From contig NZ_CP159830.1 in the NCBI RefSeq assembly GCF_047730085.1, forward strand, positions 2,108,001 to 2,172,000: a stretch of 64,000 bases of DNA, in the 5' to 3' direction. The first letter of the stretch is position 1. The number at the start of each line of letters is the position of its first letter. Shown piece after piece: positions 16,865-24,220 of the stretch. The position numbers were made by a program, and so were the translations under genes. The DNA comes from Njordibacter sp937773555 (GTDB lineage Bacteria > Pseudomonadota > Gammaproteobacteria > Pseudomonadales > Balneatricaceae). Under the pieces are notes generated by a model. It saw nothing but the letters and a program-made list of their open reading frames with translations. It was not told the origin of the DNA and did not search any database.

Positions 16865-17641
16865 ATGTTACTTAATTGCGATTTAGGTGAAAGTTACGGT
16901 TCTTGGACTTTAGGCCAAGACGCAAAGGCTATGCCACACATAGATCAAGCCAATATTGCCTGTGGTTTTCATGCGGGTGATCCGTTGGTAATGCAACACA
17001 CGTTAGCATTAGCAAAGCAGCACAAGGTTATGGTGGGGGCTCATCCCGCCTACCCAGATCTAGTGGGTTTTGGCCGTCGTTCCATGAACTGCTCAGAGCA
17101 AGAAATAATTGCATTTATGCACTATCAAATTGCTGCCATGGAAGGCATGGCTGCATGCCAAGGGTTAACCCTCAGCTATGTAAAGCCCCACGGCGCCCTC
17201 TACAACGACATGATGAGCAAGGCAACGGTGCGCCAGGCAGTTATGCACGCAGTGAGCAGTTACCCAAGCCGAGTGCCTGCAAGTGGCGTAACCCAACCAC
17301 CATTAAAGTTAATGTTACAAGCCAATACCCAGGCGCAAGAACATCTAAAACAAGCACAAGACTTATCTTTAGAATTGTACTTTGAGGCATTTGCAGACCG
17401 TTGTTATGAGGATGACGGCAGCTTAATGGCTCGTGCTAAGGCTGGCGCTGTGCTGGGTCATGATGCCATGCTCAAGCAAGTAAAACAGTTAGCCCAAGAA
17501 GGCACAATTACTAGCGCCAGTGGGTCAATCTTAAGGCTTAAGGTGGACAGCCTTTGTGTACACGGAGATAATGATGCTGGTATTGCAGCCATTACATCCA
17601 TCCGCCAATTGATGAACCAAGCATCTGCCGACCAGACATAA
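16865..17641 (+). CDS. pxpA: 5-oxoprolinase subunit PxpA (LamB/YcsF family)
   Basis: One subunit of the ATP-dependent prokaryotic 5-oxoprolinase, which opens 5-oxoproline to glutamate. The N-terminus LLNCDLGESYGSW and the segment IDQANIACGFHAGDPLVM are diagnostic of the LamB/YcsF family. GAHPAYPDLVGFGRR and YVKPHGALYNDM follow, and the C-terminal LCVHGDN closes the pattern. These carry the acidic and His residues of a polysaccharide-deacetylase-like barrel. A purine-rich AAGGGG box precedes ATG 16865. It lies between the DUF1445 gene and pxpB in a tight operon. At 258 residues it is close to family length. Confidence 0.96.
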   Translation: MLLNCDLGESYGSWTLGQDAKAMPHIDQANIACGFHAGDPLVMQHTLALAKQHKVMVGAHPAYPDLVGFGRRSMNCSEQEIIAFMHYQIAAMEGMAACQGLTLSYVKPHGALYNDMMSKATVRQAVMHAVSSYPSRVPASGVTQPPLKLMLQANTQAQEHLKQAQDLSLELYFEAFADRCYEDDGSLMARAKAGAVLGHDAMLKQVKQLAQEGTITSASGSILRLKVDSLCVHGDNDAGIAAITSIRQLMNQASADQT

Positions 17642-17650
17642 CCTAACATC

Positions 17651-18364
17651 ATGAACACTAGCCAAACACACATAGAAATAGCCAGCGAAAATAGCTACAT
17701 TGTCTATTTTGGTGATCCTGATAGCTTACAGATTAGCCCTGAAGTCAGTGCAGTTATCGCTGCAACTTGTGAGCAGATTAAGCAACGTTTTAGTGTTCGT
17801 TTAATAGACTTAGTGGCGTCTTACGCTTCTGTACTGGTCATTTATGACACCCACTTATGTGACCATTTATGGGCAAAAAACGCCCTACGGTCTATATTAA
17901 ATACGCCAGAAAAGCACAGCGAAAATAGGGGCCAACTGGTTAAAATACCTGTTTTTTATAGTACTAAATATGGCCCAGAGCTGGCATTATTAGCCGAAAA
18001 TGCAGGGCTTTCAATAGCACAAGTTATCGACATTCATAGCGCCACAGAATACCGTGTCTATGCCATTGGTTTTGCCCCAGGTTTCGCTTATTTAGGTGAA
18101 GTAGACGAGCGCTTAGCTGCGCCAAGACTATCCACACCCAGGCTTAAAGTGCCTGCTGGAGCAGTGGCAATAGCGGACCGTCAAACAGCTGTTTATCCTG
18201 CAAGCTCACCTGGCGGATGGAATCTTATTGGCCTGTGCCCTACGCCTATGTTCAACCCTGAAAAACAGCCCCATATGCCAGTAACAGTTGGTGATCGAGT
18301 ACAATTTTTTGCTATAGACGAGCCCCAGTATCTGTTGATGGGAGGCCTGCTACATGAGCTTTAA
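17651..18364 (+). CDS. pxpB: 5-oxoprolinase subunit PxpB (KipI family)
   Basis: The KipI-like subunit of the 5-oxoprolinase complex. The cyclophilin-like C-terminal domain is recognised by YAIGFAPGFAYLGEVD, then RLSTPRLKVPAGAVAIA, then the ASSPGGWNLIG block, all hallmarks of allophanate-hydrolase-subunit-1/KipI proteins. It has 237 residues. Its end overlaps the pxpC start by 11 bases, which implies translational coupling and equal stoichiometry, as expected of a PxpB-PxpC complex. In Bacillus the homologue inhibits a sporulation kinase. That role is not expected here, because the metabolic partners are all present. Confidence 0.95.
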   Translation: MNTSQTHIEIASENSYIVYFGDPDSLQISPEVSAVIAATCEQIKQRFSVRLIDLVASYASVLVIYDTHLCDHLWAKNALRSILNTPEKHSENRGQLVKIPVFYSTKYGPELALLAENAGLSIAQVIDIHSATEYRVYAIGFAPGFAYLGEVDERLAAPRLSTPRLKVPAGAVAIADRQTAVYPASSPGGWNLIGLCPTPMFNPEKQPHMPVTVGDRVQFFAIDEPQYLLMGGLLHEL

Positions 18365-19316
18365 AGTTCTCCAGCCTGGCTTGCTTAGCCTGATACAAGA
18401 CCTTGGTCGTTTTGGTCAGCATGACATTGGTTTGACCACTGGCGGACCATTAGACAGTGAAGCATTTTTATGGGCCAATCGCATACTTCACAATGAGTCC
18501 AACGCATGTGCTATTGAATTGAGTTTTGGTGGGCTGCAGCTCTTAGTGCAAACAGACAGTTACTTTTGCGTTACTGGAGCTGGCTTAGACATCAGTGTGA
18601 ATGGCGTTAATAAAGCCTTATGGACCAGCCACAAAGTGGTCAGTGGAGACGAGATTAAACTTGGTTATTCTAGCCATGGGTGTCGCAGCTACATTGGCAT
18701 AGCAGGTGGGTTTAACATCAACCCAAGTTTTGGTAGCAGTGCCACAGTAATGCGAGAGAAAGTAGGCGGCCTAAATGGCGCTAAGCTTGCAGCTAATGAT
18801 ATCCTTCCCTGTGCCAAGACCGCAGAGTTAGCCCGCCAAGCCTTGCCTGAATCAGACTGGCCACTGTATGGCCAACAGGGCAGCAATAAACAGGAAAGTA
18901 ATGCCGTATTGCACCTACTACCGGGGTATCAACATCACTTATTTGACTCTACGACGCGAGCGCGCTTTTTTAACAGCCAATATACCGTTACAGATCGCAG
19001 TGACCGTATGGGTATGCGACTTGAAGGACCTGCTGTACCTTGCCCCTCTGAGAAAATGCTCTCTGAGGGCATTTGTTTAGGCGCAGTGCAAGTGCCTGCA
19101 GACGGCCAGCCCATTGTCTTGCTTAATGACCGACAAACCATTGGTGGCTATCCTAAAATAGGCGCCATTATTTCCCGTGATACAGCCCAGCTTGCCCAAC
19201 TAAGGCCAGGTGACACAGTGCACTTTGAAGCCGTAGATTTATTCCAAGCCCATACAATAAATACCTTAGCGCAACTTAAATTTAATGCCACACCACTGCT
19301 GTACCTGAAGGATTAA
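18354..19316 (+). CDS. pxpC: 5-oxoprolinase subunit PxpC (KipA family)
   Basis: The KipA/allophanate-hydrolase-subunit-2 partner of PxpB, 320 residues. The start MSFKVLQPGLLSLIQDLGRFGQ is followed by GLTTGGPLDSEAF. YIGIAGGFNINPSFGS, then SDRMGMRLEGPAV, then GAVQVPADGQPIVLLNDRQTIGGYPKI are all strongly conserved family blocks. Together with PxpA and PxpB it should form the ATP-driven 5-oxoprolinase. The stop is followed after two bases by the start of the DUF4392 gene, so the whole set is one transcript. No missing motif was seen. Confidence 0.96.
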   Translation: MSFKVLQPGLLSLIQDLGRFGQHDIGLTTGGPLDSEAFLWANRILHNESNACAIELSFGGLQLLVQTDSYFCVTGAGLDISVNGVNKALWTSHKVVSGDEIKLGYSSHGCRSYIGIAGGFNINPSFGSSATVMREKVGGLNGAKLAANDILPCAKTAELARQALPESDWPLYGQQGSNKQESNAVLHLLPGYQHHLFDSTTRARFFNSQYTVTDRSDRMGMRLEGPAVPCPSEKMLSEGICLGAVQVPADGQPIVLLNDRQTIGGYPKIGAIISRDTAQLAQLRPGDTVHFEAVDLFQAHTINTLAQLKFNATPLLYLKD

Positions 19317-19318
19317 TC

Positions 19319-20176
19319 ATGCCAAACGACCAACACACTAGCCAGCAGATTGAAGACGCCTTGGTGGCCCGCAACCCCAGGGGTATGGCCCAGGTGCAAC
19401 CGGTGTTAACGGCGGGCTATTGCCTAAGAGCTGCCCAGATCTTACAGAATTGCATTAAATATAAGCCTGGTGCCACCGTACTCATTGGTACTGGCTTTCC
19501 TGTAGTAGGCACGTTTGAGACCGATGGGCCTGTGGGCGCTATTGCTCTTTATGACACGCTGGAATGGTTAGGTGCAGTGCCCATTATTGTGTGTGGACAA
19601 CCTTTGGTGGGTGCTCTTTCAGAGCGTTACCGCACCCATGAAATACGTGTGGGCGGATACGCTGATGTGGACGCTGATACCATAGCTGCCCTTGCGCACT
19701 TTAATCCCCAAACCGTTGTTTCCATCGAACGCCCAGGCCAGGCTAAAGATGGTGGCTATTACAACATGCGTGGGGAAAATATTAGTGAGCGAACAGCGTG
19801 TTTTGATGGCTTCATGAACTGGGCCAAGTGCCCCACTATTGCTGTGGGCGACGGCGGTAATGAAATAGGCATGGGGAAGGTTATTCATGTGCTTGAACAG
19901 CTTGATATTGTGCCTGCAGTCACTAATGCTGATGAGCTAATCATAGCCGACGTTTCTAACTGGGGAGCCTATGGTATGATCGCTTTTCTTGGCCTATGGC
20001 ATGGACAGGATTTATTAGCTAAAATTGACCCCCTAGCCATTGTGCAGTACTTGTCAGACCTTGGCAGCGTAGATGGTGTAACGCGCATCAACCAACTTAC
20101 AGAGGATGGCATGCCAATGAGCGAAGGCCAATCTGTCATTGATCAGTTACGCCAAATAACCGGCTTTAGCGATTAA
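19319..20176 (+). CDS. DUF4392 protein, candidate D-glutamate cyclase C-terminal-type component
   Basis: A 285-residue protein matching the DUF4392 family, the domain at the C-terminal end of animal D-glutamate cyclase. Visible family features are ATVLIGTGFPVVGTFETDGP, then GAIALYDTLEWLGA, then VSIERPGQAKDGGYYNMRG, and AVGDGGNEIGMGK with its Gly-rich acidic loop. It directly follows pxpC, two bases apart. Its companion DUF1445 gene is at the front of the same operon, so both halves of the eukaryotic fusion flank pxpABC. I infer that the two proteins cooperate in D-glutamate cyclisation. Which half holds the catalytic site cannot be read from sequence alone. Confidence 0.85.
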   Translation: MPNDQHTSQQIEDALVARNPRGMAQVQPVLTAGYCLRAAQILQNCIKYKPGATVLIGTGFPVVGTFETDGPVGAIALYDTLEWLGAVPIIVCGQPLVGALSERYRTHEIRVGGYADVDADTIAALAHFNPQTVVSIERPGQAKDGGYYNMRGENISERTACFDGFMNWAKCPTIAVGDGGNEIGMGKVIHVLEQLDIVPAVTNADELIIADVSNWGAYGMIAFLGLWHGQDLLAKIDPLAIVQYLSDLGSVDGVTRINQLTEDGMPMSEGQSVIDQLRQITGFSD

Positions 20177-20209
20177 TGTTGTTAAGCAAACTAACTGTGG
20201 GAGCACACT

Positions 20210-21097
20210 GTGCGTCTTCGTAATCTCAATAGCTTTATAAAAGTAGCCACTTTAGGCAGCTTTCATGGTGCCGCAGCTCAGTTACATGCGTCTCAGCCTG
20301 CTATTTCTGCTCGTATAGCCACCCTAGAAGAAGACTTGGGTGTTAAGCTGTTTAAACGCGACCAAAGTGGCACTAAACTCACTGCTCGTGGCAGACAACT
20401 GCTACCTTTTGCAGAACATTTAGTGGCTATTAGTAATGAAATGAAAGCCCAGCTGCAAGATGATGCCCCTCAACAAGGGGTGTTTCGCATTGGCATAGCT
20501 GATACCGTAGCGCATTTATGGCTAAGAGATTTATTAAAAGTATGGCGTGAGCATCATCCGTTGATTCAATTTGAACTCACCATTGACCTTTCATTGGCAC
20601 TTTACAAGCAACTGGAAGAGCATCAATTAGACCTAGCGCTGATGGTCTACACCGGACAAGCGATCTCTGTGAACACGCAGCCATTAAGTGCTCTGCCACA
20701 GACCTGGGTTGGTAGCCCTCATTATGCTAAGGGTAACCGCAGCATGGATATTGACGCCCTTAGCAAATGTCCTATTTTAAGCTTTCCCGCAGCCACAGGG
20801 CCTGGTAAACACTTACAGGAACTATTTAGCCAGGTAGCAGAAAAACCTAAATTCCATACTAGTAACTCAGTGTCTGGCTTACTAGCCATGGCCGAGCAAG
20901 GCGCTGGTATAGCATTACTACCACAACCTATTGTAGAAGATGCGTTAAGGGCCGAGCGGCTTATCGCATTTGATGTTGACCCAGAACCACCAAAATTAAA
21001 GTTTTGTTGTGGCTGGCGTCAAGACGAAGACCGTTTGTTACCACAATTATTAGCCGACAGCGCCAGTCAATTGGTAAGTCAAATCATTAGAGAATAA
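20210..21097 (+). CDS. LysR-family transcriptional regulator of the D-amino-acid cassette
   Basis: A 295-residue LysR-type regulator. The N-terminal winged helix-turn-helix is clear: LNSFIKVATLGSFHGAAAQLHASQPAISARIATLEEDLG (in order, helices 1-3), then FKRDQSGTKLTARG. A type 2 periplasmic-binding-like effector domain follows from about residue 90. The start is GTG 20210, six bases after GGGAG. Unusually for LysR genes, it is not divergent; it lies inside the operon it probably controls, between the DUF4392 and transaminase genes. The likely effector is a D-amino acid, 5-oxoproline or glutamate. Its target is probably the TATCAA cluster at 15915-15976. Confidence 0.9.
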   Translation: MRLRNLNSFIKVATLGSFHGAAAQLHASQPAISARIATLEEDLGVKLFKRDQSGTKLTARGRQLLPFAEHLVAISNEMKAQLQDDAPQQGVFRIGIADTVAHLWLRDLLKVWREHHPLIQFELTIDLSLALYKQLEEHQLDLALMVYTGQAISVNTQPLSALPQTWVGSPHYAKGNRSMDIDALSKCPILSFPAATGPGKHLQELFSQVAEKPKFHTSNSVSGLLAMAEQGAGIALLPQPIVEDALRAERLIAFDVDPEPPKLKFCCGWRQDEDRLLPQLLADSASQLVSQIIRE

Positions 21098-21100
21098 GTT

Positions 21101-21958
21101 ATGAGCATTGTTTACCTTAATGGCACTTATATGCCAATTGAAGAAGCCAACATTTCCCCTCTAGATCGAGGTTTTTTGTTTGGTGATGGCATCTATGAAG
21201 TCATTCCTTCTTATGCCGGAAAAATGGTCGGTTTTGGACCTCACATTGACCGCATGATCGAAGGCTTAGCTGCACTGGAAATTGAACTCAACTGGAGCCA
21301 TGATGAGTGGCGCGAACTATGCCAAGAGCTTATTCAGCGCAACCCAAATACCCAGGTGGGTTTATACTTACACGTTACGCGTGGGGCAGATAGCAAGCGC
21401 CATCACCCATACCCAGCAGGTGTAGCACCAACAGTATTCGCCATGCCCACAGACATTCCTCCTGCACCTATTCCAGAAAGGGATAAAGTGAATGCCTACA
21501 AAGTCACCACTATGCAAGATCAACGCTGGCAACGGTGCAACATAAAGTCTATTTCATTGCTTGGCAATGTAATGCACTATCAAAAGGGTTATAGCCAGGG
21601 AAGTGGTGAAGTGTTGTTATTTAATGGCAAGGACGAGCTCACTGAGTGTGGTGCCTGTAATGCTTATATTGTAAAAAATGGCACGGTAATTACGCCTATT
21701 TTAGATAACCAAATATTACCAGGTATTACTCGTCTTATTGCCTTGGGCGTATTGCGTGAAGATGGCAGCATTGCCGTAGAAGAACGCACTGTGACTAAAC
21801 AAGAAGTATTTGATGCTGACGAAATTTGGATTTCTAGTTCCAGTAAAGAAATTGCTCCTGTTACGCAGATCGATGACCAGATCATAGGCGATGGCATGCC
21901 AGGCCCTATTTGGGAAAAAGCAGCTAAGCTTTATAGCGCCGGCAAGTTTAACTACTAG
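21101..21958 (+). CDS. dat: D-amino-acid transaminase (class IV aminotransferase)
   Basis: A PLP enzyme of fold type IV, 285 residues. The family start FLFGDGIYEVIPSYAGK, the PLP-binding Lys149 in CNIKSISLLGNV, the phosphate loop LTECGACNAYIVKNG, and DEIWISSSSKEIAPV near the C-terminus all match D-amino-acid aminotransferases rather than branched-chain ones. It would move amino groups from D-alanine and other D-amino acids to 2-oxoglutarate, making D-glutamate, or run in reverse. It lies three bases after the LysR gene and ten bases before alr. In this operon it is the natural entry point, funnelling D-amino nitrogen into D-glutamate for the cyclase. Confidence 0.92.
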   Translation: MSIVYLNGTYMPIEEANISPLDRGFLFGDGIYEVIPSYAGKMVGFGPHIDRMIEGLAALEIELNWSHDEWRELCQELIQRNPNTQVGLYLHVTRGADSKRHHPYPAGVAPTVFAMPTDIPPAPIPERDKVNAYKVTTMQDQRWQRCNIKSISLLGNVMHYQKGYSQGSGEVLLFNGKDELTECGACNAYIVKNGTVITPILDNQILPGITRLIALGVLREDGSIAVEERTVTKQEVFDADEIWISSSSKEIAPVTQIDDQIIGDGMPGPIWEKAAKLYSAGKFNY

Positions 21959-21968
21959 AGATCTTTCT

Positions 21969-23051
21969 ATGGCCCGTCCCAGTCATATGGTCGTTGATCT
22001 TGGCGCATTGATTCATAATTATCAATGGGCCTGTCAGCTGGCACCCAAAGCACAGACTATGGCTGTGGTTAAAGCGAATGCATACGGCCATGGAGCAGTG
22101 GCTTGTGCTAATGCTTTAGAACCGTATGCACCCGCATTTGGCGTGGCTTGCATAGAAGAAGCTATAGAGCTTCGCAAGGCCGGCATCAGCAAACCTATCG
22201 TTCTACTAGAAGGCACCTTTACCCCTGACGAAGTGACTGTTGCTGCCGAGCAGGGTTTTTGGGTTATGGTAGAGGATCCTACACAAGTGCATGCTATTTT
22301 GAATGCCCATCTATCTAAGCCACTGACAGTGTGGATTAAGGTAGACACAGGCATGCACCGTTTAGGCTTAAGCCCACAAAAACTAGGAGGCTATTACCAG
22401 CAGTTGCTTAACAGCCCAAATGTGTCTAATAACATTGTCTTTGCTACTCACTTTGCCAGCGCTGACGAAACTAACAATAGTTTTACCTCAGTTCAGCTAA
22501 AGGTATTCATGGAAGCCACTGCGCCCTTTAATCAGCCTGTAAGTTTAGCGAACTCTCCCGCTATCATGGCTTGGCCAGAAGCCCACGGAGATTGGAACCG
22601 GGCTGGTTTTATGCTTTATGGTAATTCACCACTGGATGCACACCATCCATCAAGTGAGGGCCTAAAGCCAGTGATGCAAATGTGCTCGGCGGTAACCTCT
22701 TTACGACATATTGATGCCGGCGAAACTGTGGGCTACGCTCAAAAATGGCGTGCTGACCGCCCTTCAACTATTGCCACTGTTGCTATTGGCTATGGTGATG
22801 GTTACCCACGTAACGCCGAATCTGGTACACCTGTTATGGTCAATGGGCACCGAGCAGGCATTGCGGGTCGTGTGTCAATGGATATGATCTGCGTTGATGT
22901 GACAGACCTGAATGACGTTAAAATAGGTGACCCCGTGTGCTTATGGGGGAAAGGCTTAAATATCAATGAAGTGGCTAGCCATGCAGCCACTATAGGCTAT
23001 GAATTAATGACCAGAGTAACGCAGCGCCTACCCATTAAATACACCCAATAA
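21969..23051 (+). CDS. alr: Alanine racemase
   Basis: A PLP-dependent fold type III racemase, 360 residues from ATG 21969. The PLP lysine is Lys35 in AVVKANAYGHG. The second catalytic base is expected in the VGYAQKW Tyr region, and IGYGDGYPR and GRVSMDMICVDVT are the usual active-site and dimer blocks. A longer reading from 21891 would run through the end of the transaminase gene and is rejected. It is the last gene of the cassette. It could interconvert L- and D-alanine for wall synthesis or D-Ala salvage. Whether this is the only alr in the genome cannot be seen here. Confidence 0.95.
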   Translation: MARPSHMVVDLGALIHNYQWACQLAPKAQTMAVVKANAYGHGAVACANALEPYAPAFGVACIEEAIELRKAGISKPIVLLEGTFTPDEVTVAAEQGFWVMVEDPTQVHAILNAHLSKPLTVWIKVDTGMHRLGLSPQKLGGYYQQLLNSPNVSNNIVFATHFASADETNNSFTSVQLKVFMEATAPFNQPVSLANSPAIMAWPEAHGDWNRAGFMLYGNSPLDAHHPSSEGLKPVMQMCSAVTSLRHIDAGETVGYAQKWRADRPSTIATVAIGYGDGYPRNAESGTPVMVNGHRAGIAGRVSMDMICVDVTDLNDVKIGDPVCLWGKGLNINEVASHAATIGYELMTRVTQRLPIKYTQ

Positions 23052-23083
23052 CCTGTCACCTTACCCAACGACCCTAATCTAAG

Positions 23084-24220
23084 TTAAGTGCGTTGGGGCC
23101 TGCGGGCATGAATAGACATTAATATGCCTAAACTAGCCATTAAGGTCACCGCAGCTGTACCGCCGTAGCTTACCAAAGGTAAGGGCACGCCCACTACTGG
23201 CAGCAAACCAGTGACCATACCTATATTGACCGCTACATAAACAAAAAAAGTTAAGGTTAAACTTGCTGCTAACATTCGATCAAATGGATGTGTGGCTGAA
23301 CCCGCAATCATTAATCCTCTAATCAATACCAAGAAATAGAGGGTTAGTAGTAAACACACGCCCATTAAGCCAAATTCTTCTGCCAGAACGGCAACGATAA
23401 AGTCCGTATGAGTTTCTGGTAAAAAGTCTAAGTGAGACTGTGTACCTTGAAGCCAACCCTTGCCATCAATACCACCAGAGCCAATAGCAATTTTAGACTG
23501 AATAATATTCCAGCCTGCACCCAAAGGGTCGCTTTCGGGGTCTAAGAAAGTAATCACCCGTTGTTTTTGGTATTCGCGCATACCAGTCCACAACAAGGGT
23601 AGCCCAGCAGCACCAATGGCAATTGCAGCAAAAAGGTAGCGCCACAGCAACCCTGCAAAAAAAACAACAAACGCGCCAGAGCTACCAATGAGTAAAGCAG
23701 TTCCTAGGTCAGGTTGCCTGGCAATTAATAATACAGGCAGCGTCACTAGCACCACTGCCACTAAAACATGAATGAGATGGGGAGGTCTGGGGCGGCTAGA
23801 CAAATACCAAGATAGTGTTAAGGGGACTACTAGCTTCATTACTTCAGACGGTTGAAAGCGTGGCAATCCTGGGATCTCTAACCATCTCTGAGCCCCTTTT
23901 GCACCCACTCCAAATAGCAGCACAGCAAGTAATAACAATAATCCAATAATGTAAAATAAGGGGATCCATCGCTGCACATTGCGCAGATTAATTTGGGTAA
24001 TAATGACCATTCCCAAGAGTGCTAAACCATATCGTATTAGCTGTTTTTGCACCGCAGCTTCACTGGAGCCAGACCCAGAATACAATACCAACAACCCAAA
24101 CGACATGATGGCAAATAACAACACCAGTAAGAAAGGATCTAGCCTAAGCTTGACCCATAGCCCTGGGCCTTGCTTTAAATGTTTTTGTGCATCAGGGGCC
24201 CAGCGCTGGAAATCAGCCAT
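23084..24220 (-). CDS. mrdB: Rod-shape-determining SEDS protein RodA
   Basis: An inner-membrane SEDS glycosyltransferase that polymerises murein during elongation together with PBP2. Many hydrophobic helices are visible. The SEDS signatures include RWLEIPGLPRFQPSE, AGWNIIQSKIAIGSGG, HTDFIVAVLAEEFGL and the terminal GLLPVVGVPLPLVSYGGTA. I chose the ATG at 24220, giving 378 residues, which overlaps the end of mrdA by eight bases (ATGGCTGA). A longer in-frame reading to 24262 is unnecessary. It is convergent with alr. In relatives mltB directly follows rodA; here 7 kb separates them. Confidence 0.95.
   Translation of the reverse strand: MADFQRWAPDAQKHLKQGPGLWVKLRLDPFLLVLLFAIMSFGLLVLYSGSGSSEAAVQKQLIRYGLALLGMVIITQINLRNVQRWIPLFYIIGLLLLLAVLLFGVGAKGAQRWLEIPGLPRFQPSEVMKLVVPLTLSWYLSSRPRPPHLIHVLVAVVLVTLPVLLIARQPDLGTALLIGSSGAFVVFFAGLLWRYLFAAIAIGAAGLPLLWTGMREYQKQRVITFLDPESDPLGAGWNIIQSKIAIGSGGIDGKGWLQGTQSHLDFLPETHTDFIVAVLAEEFGLMGVCLLLTLYFLVLIRGLMIAGSATHPFDRMLAASLTLTFFVYVAVNIGMVTGLLPVVGVPLPLVSYGGTAAVTLMASLGILMSIHARRPQRT

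Noticed and set aside
21891..21968. Upstream extension of alanine racemase
   Set aside because: It runs through the last codons of the transaminase gene in another frame, and family homology starts at 21969.
23064..23097. CCCAACG/CGTTGGG inverted repeat between alr and rodA as a terminator
   Set aside because: The loop is 20 bases, one arm lies inside rodA, and there is no T-run.
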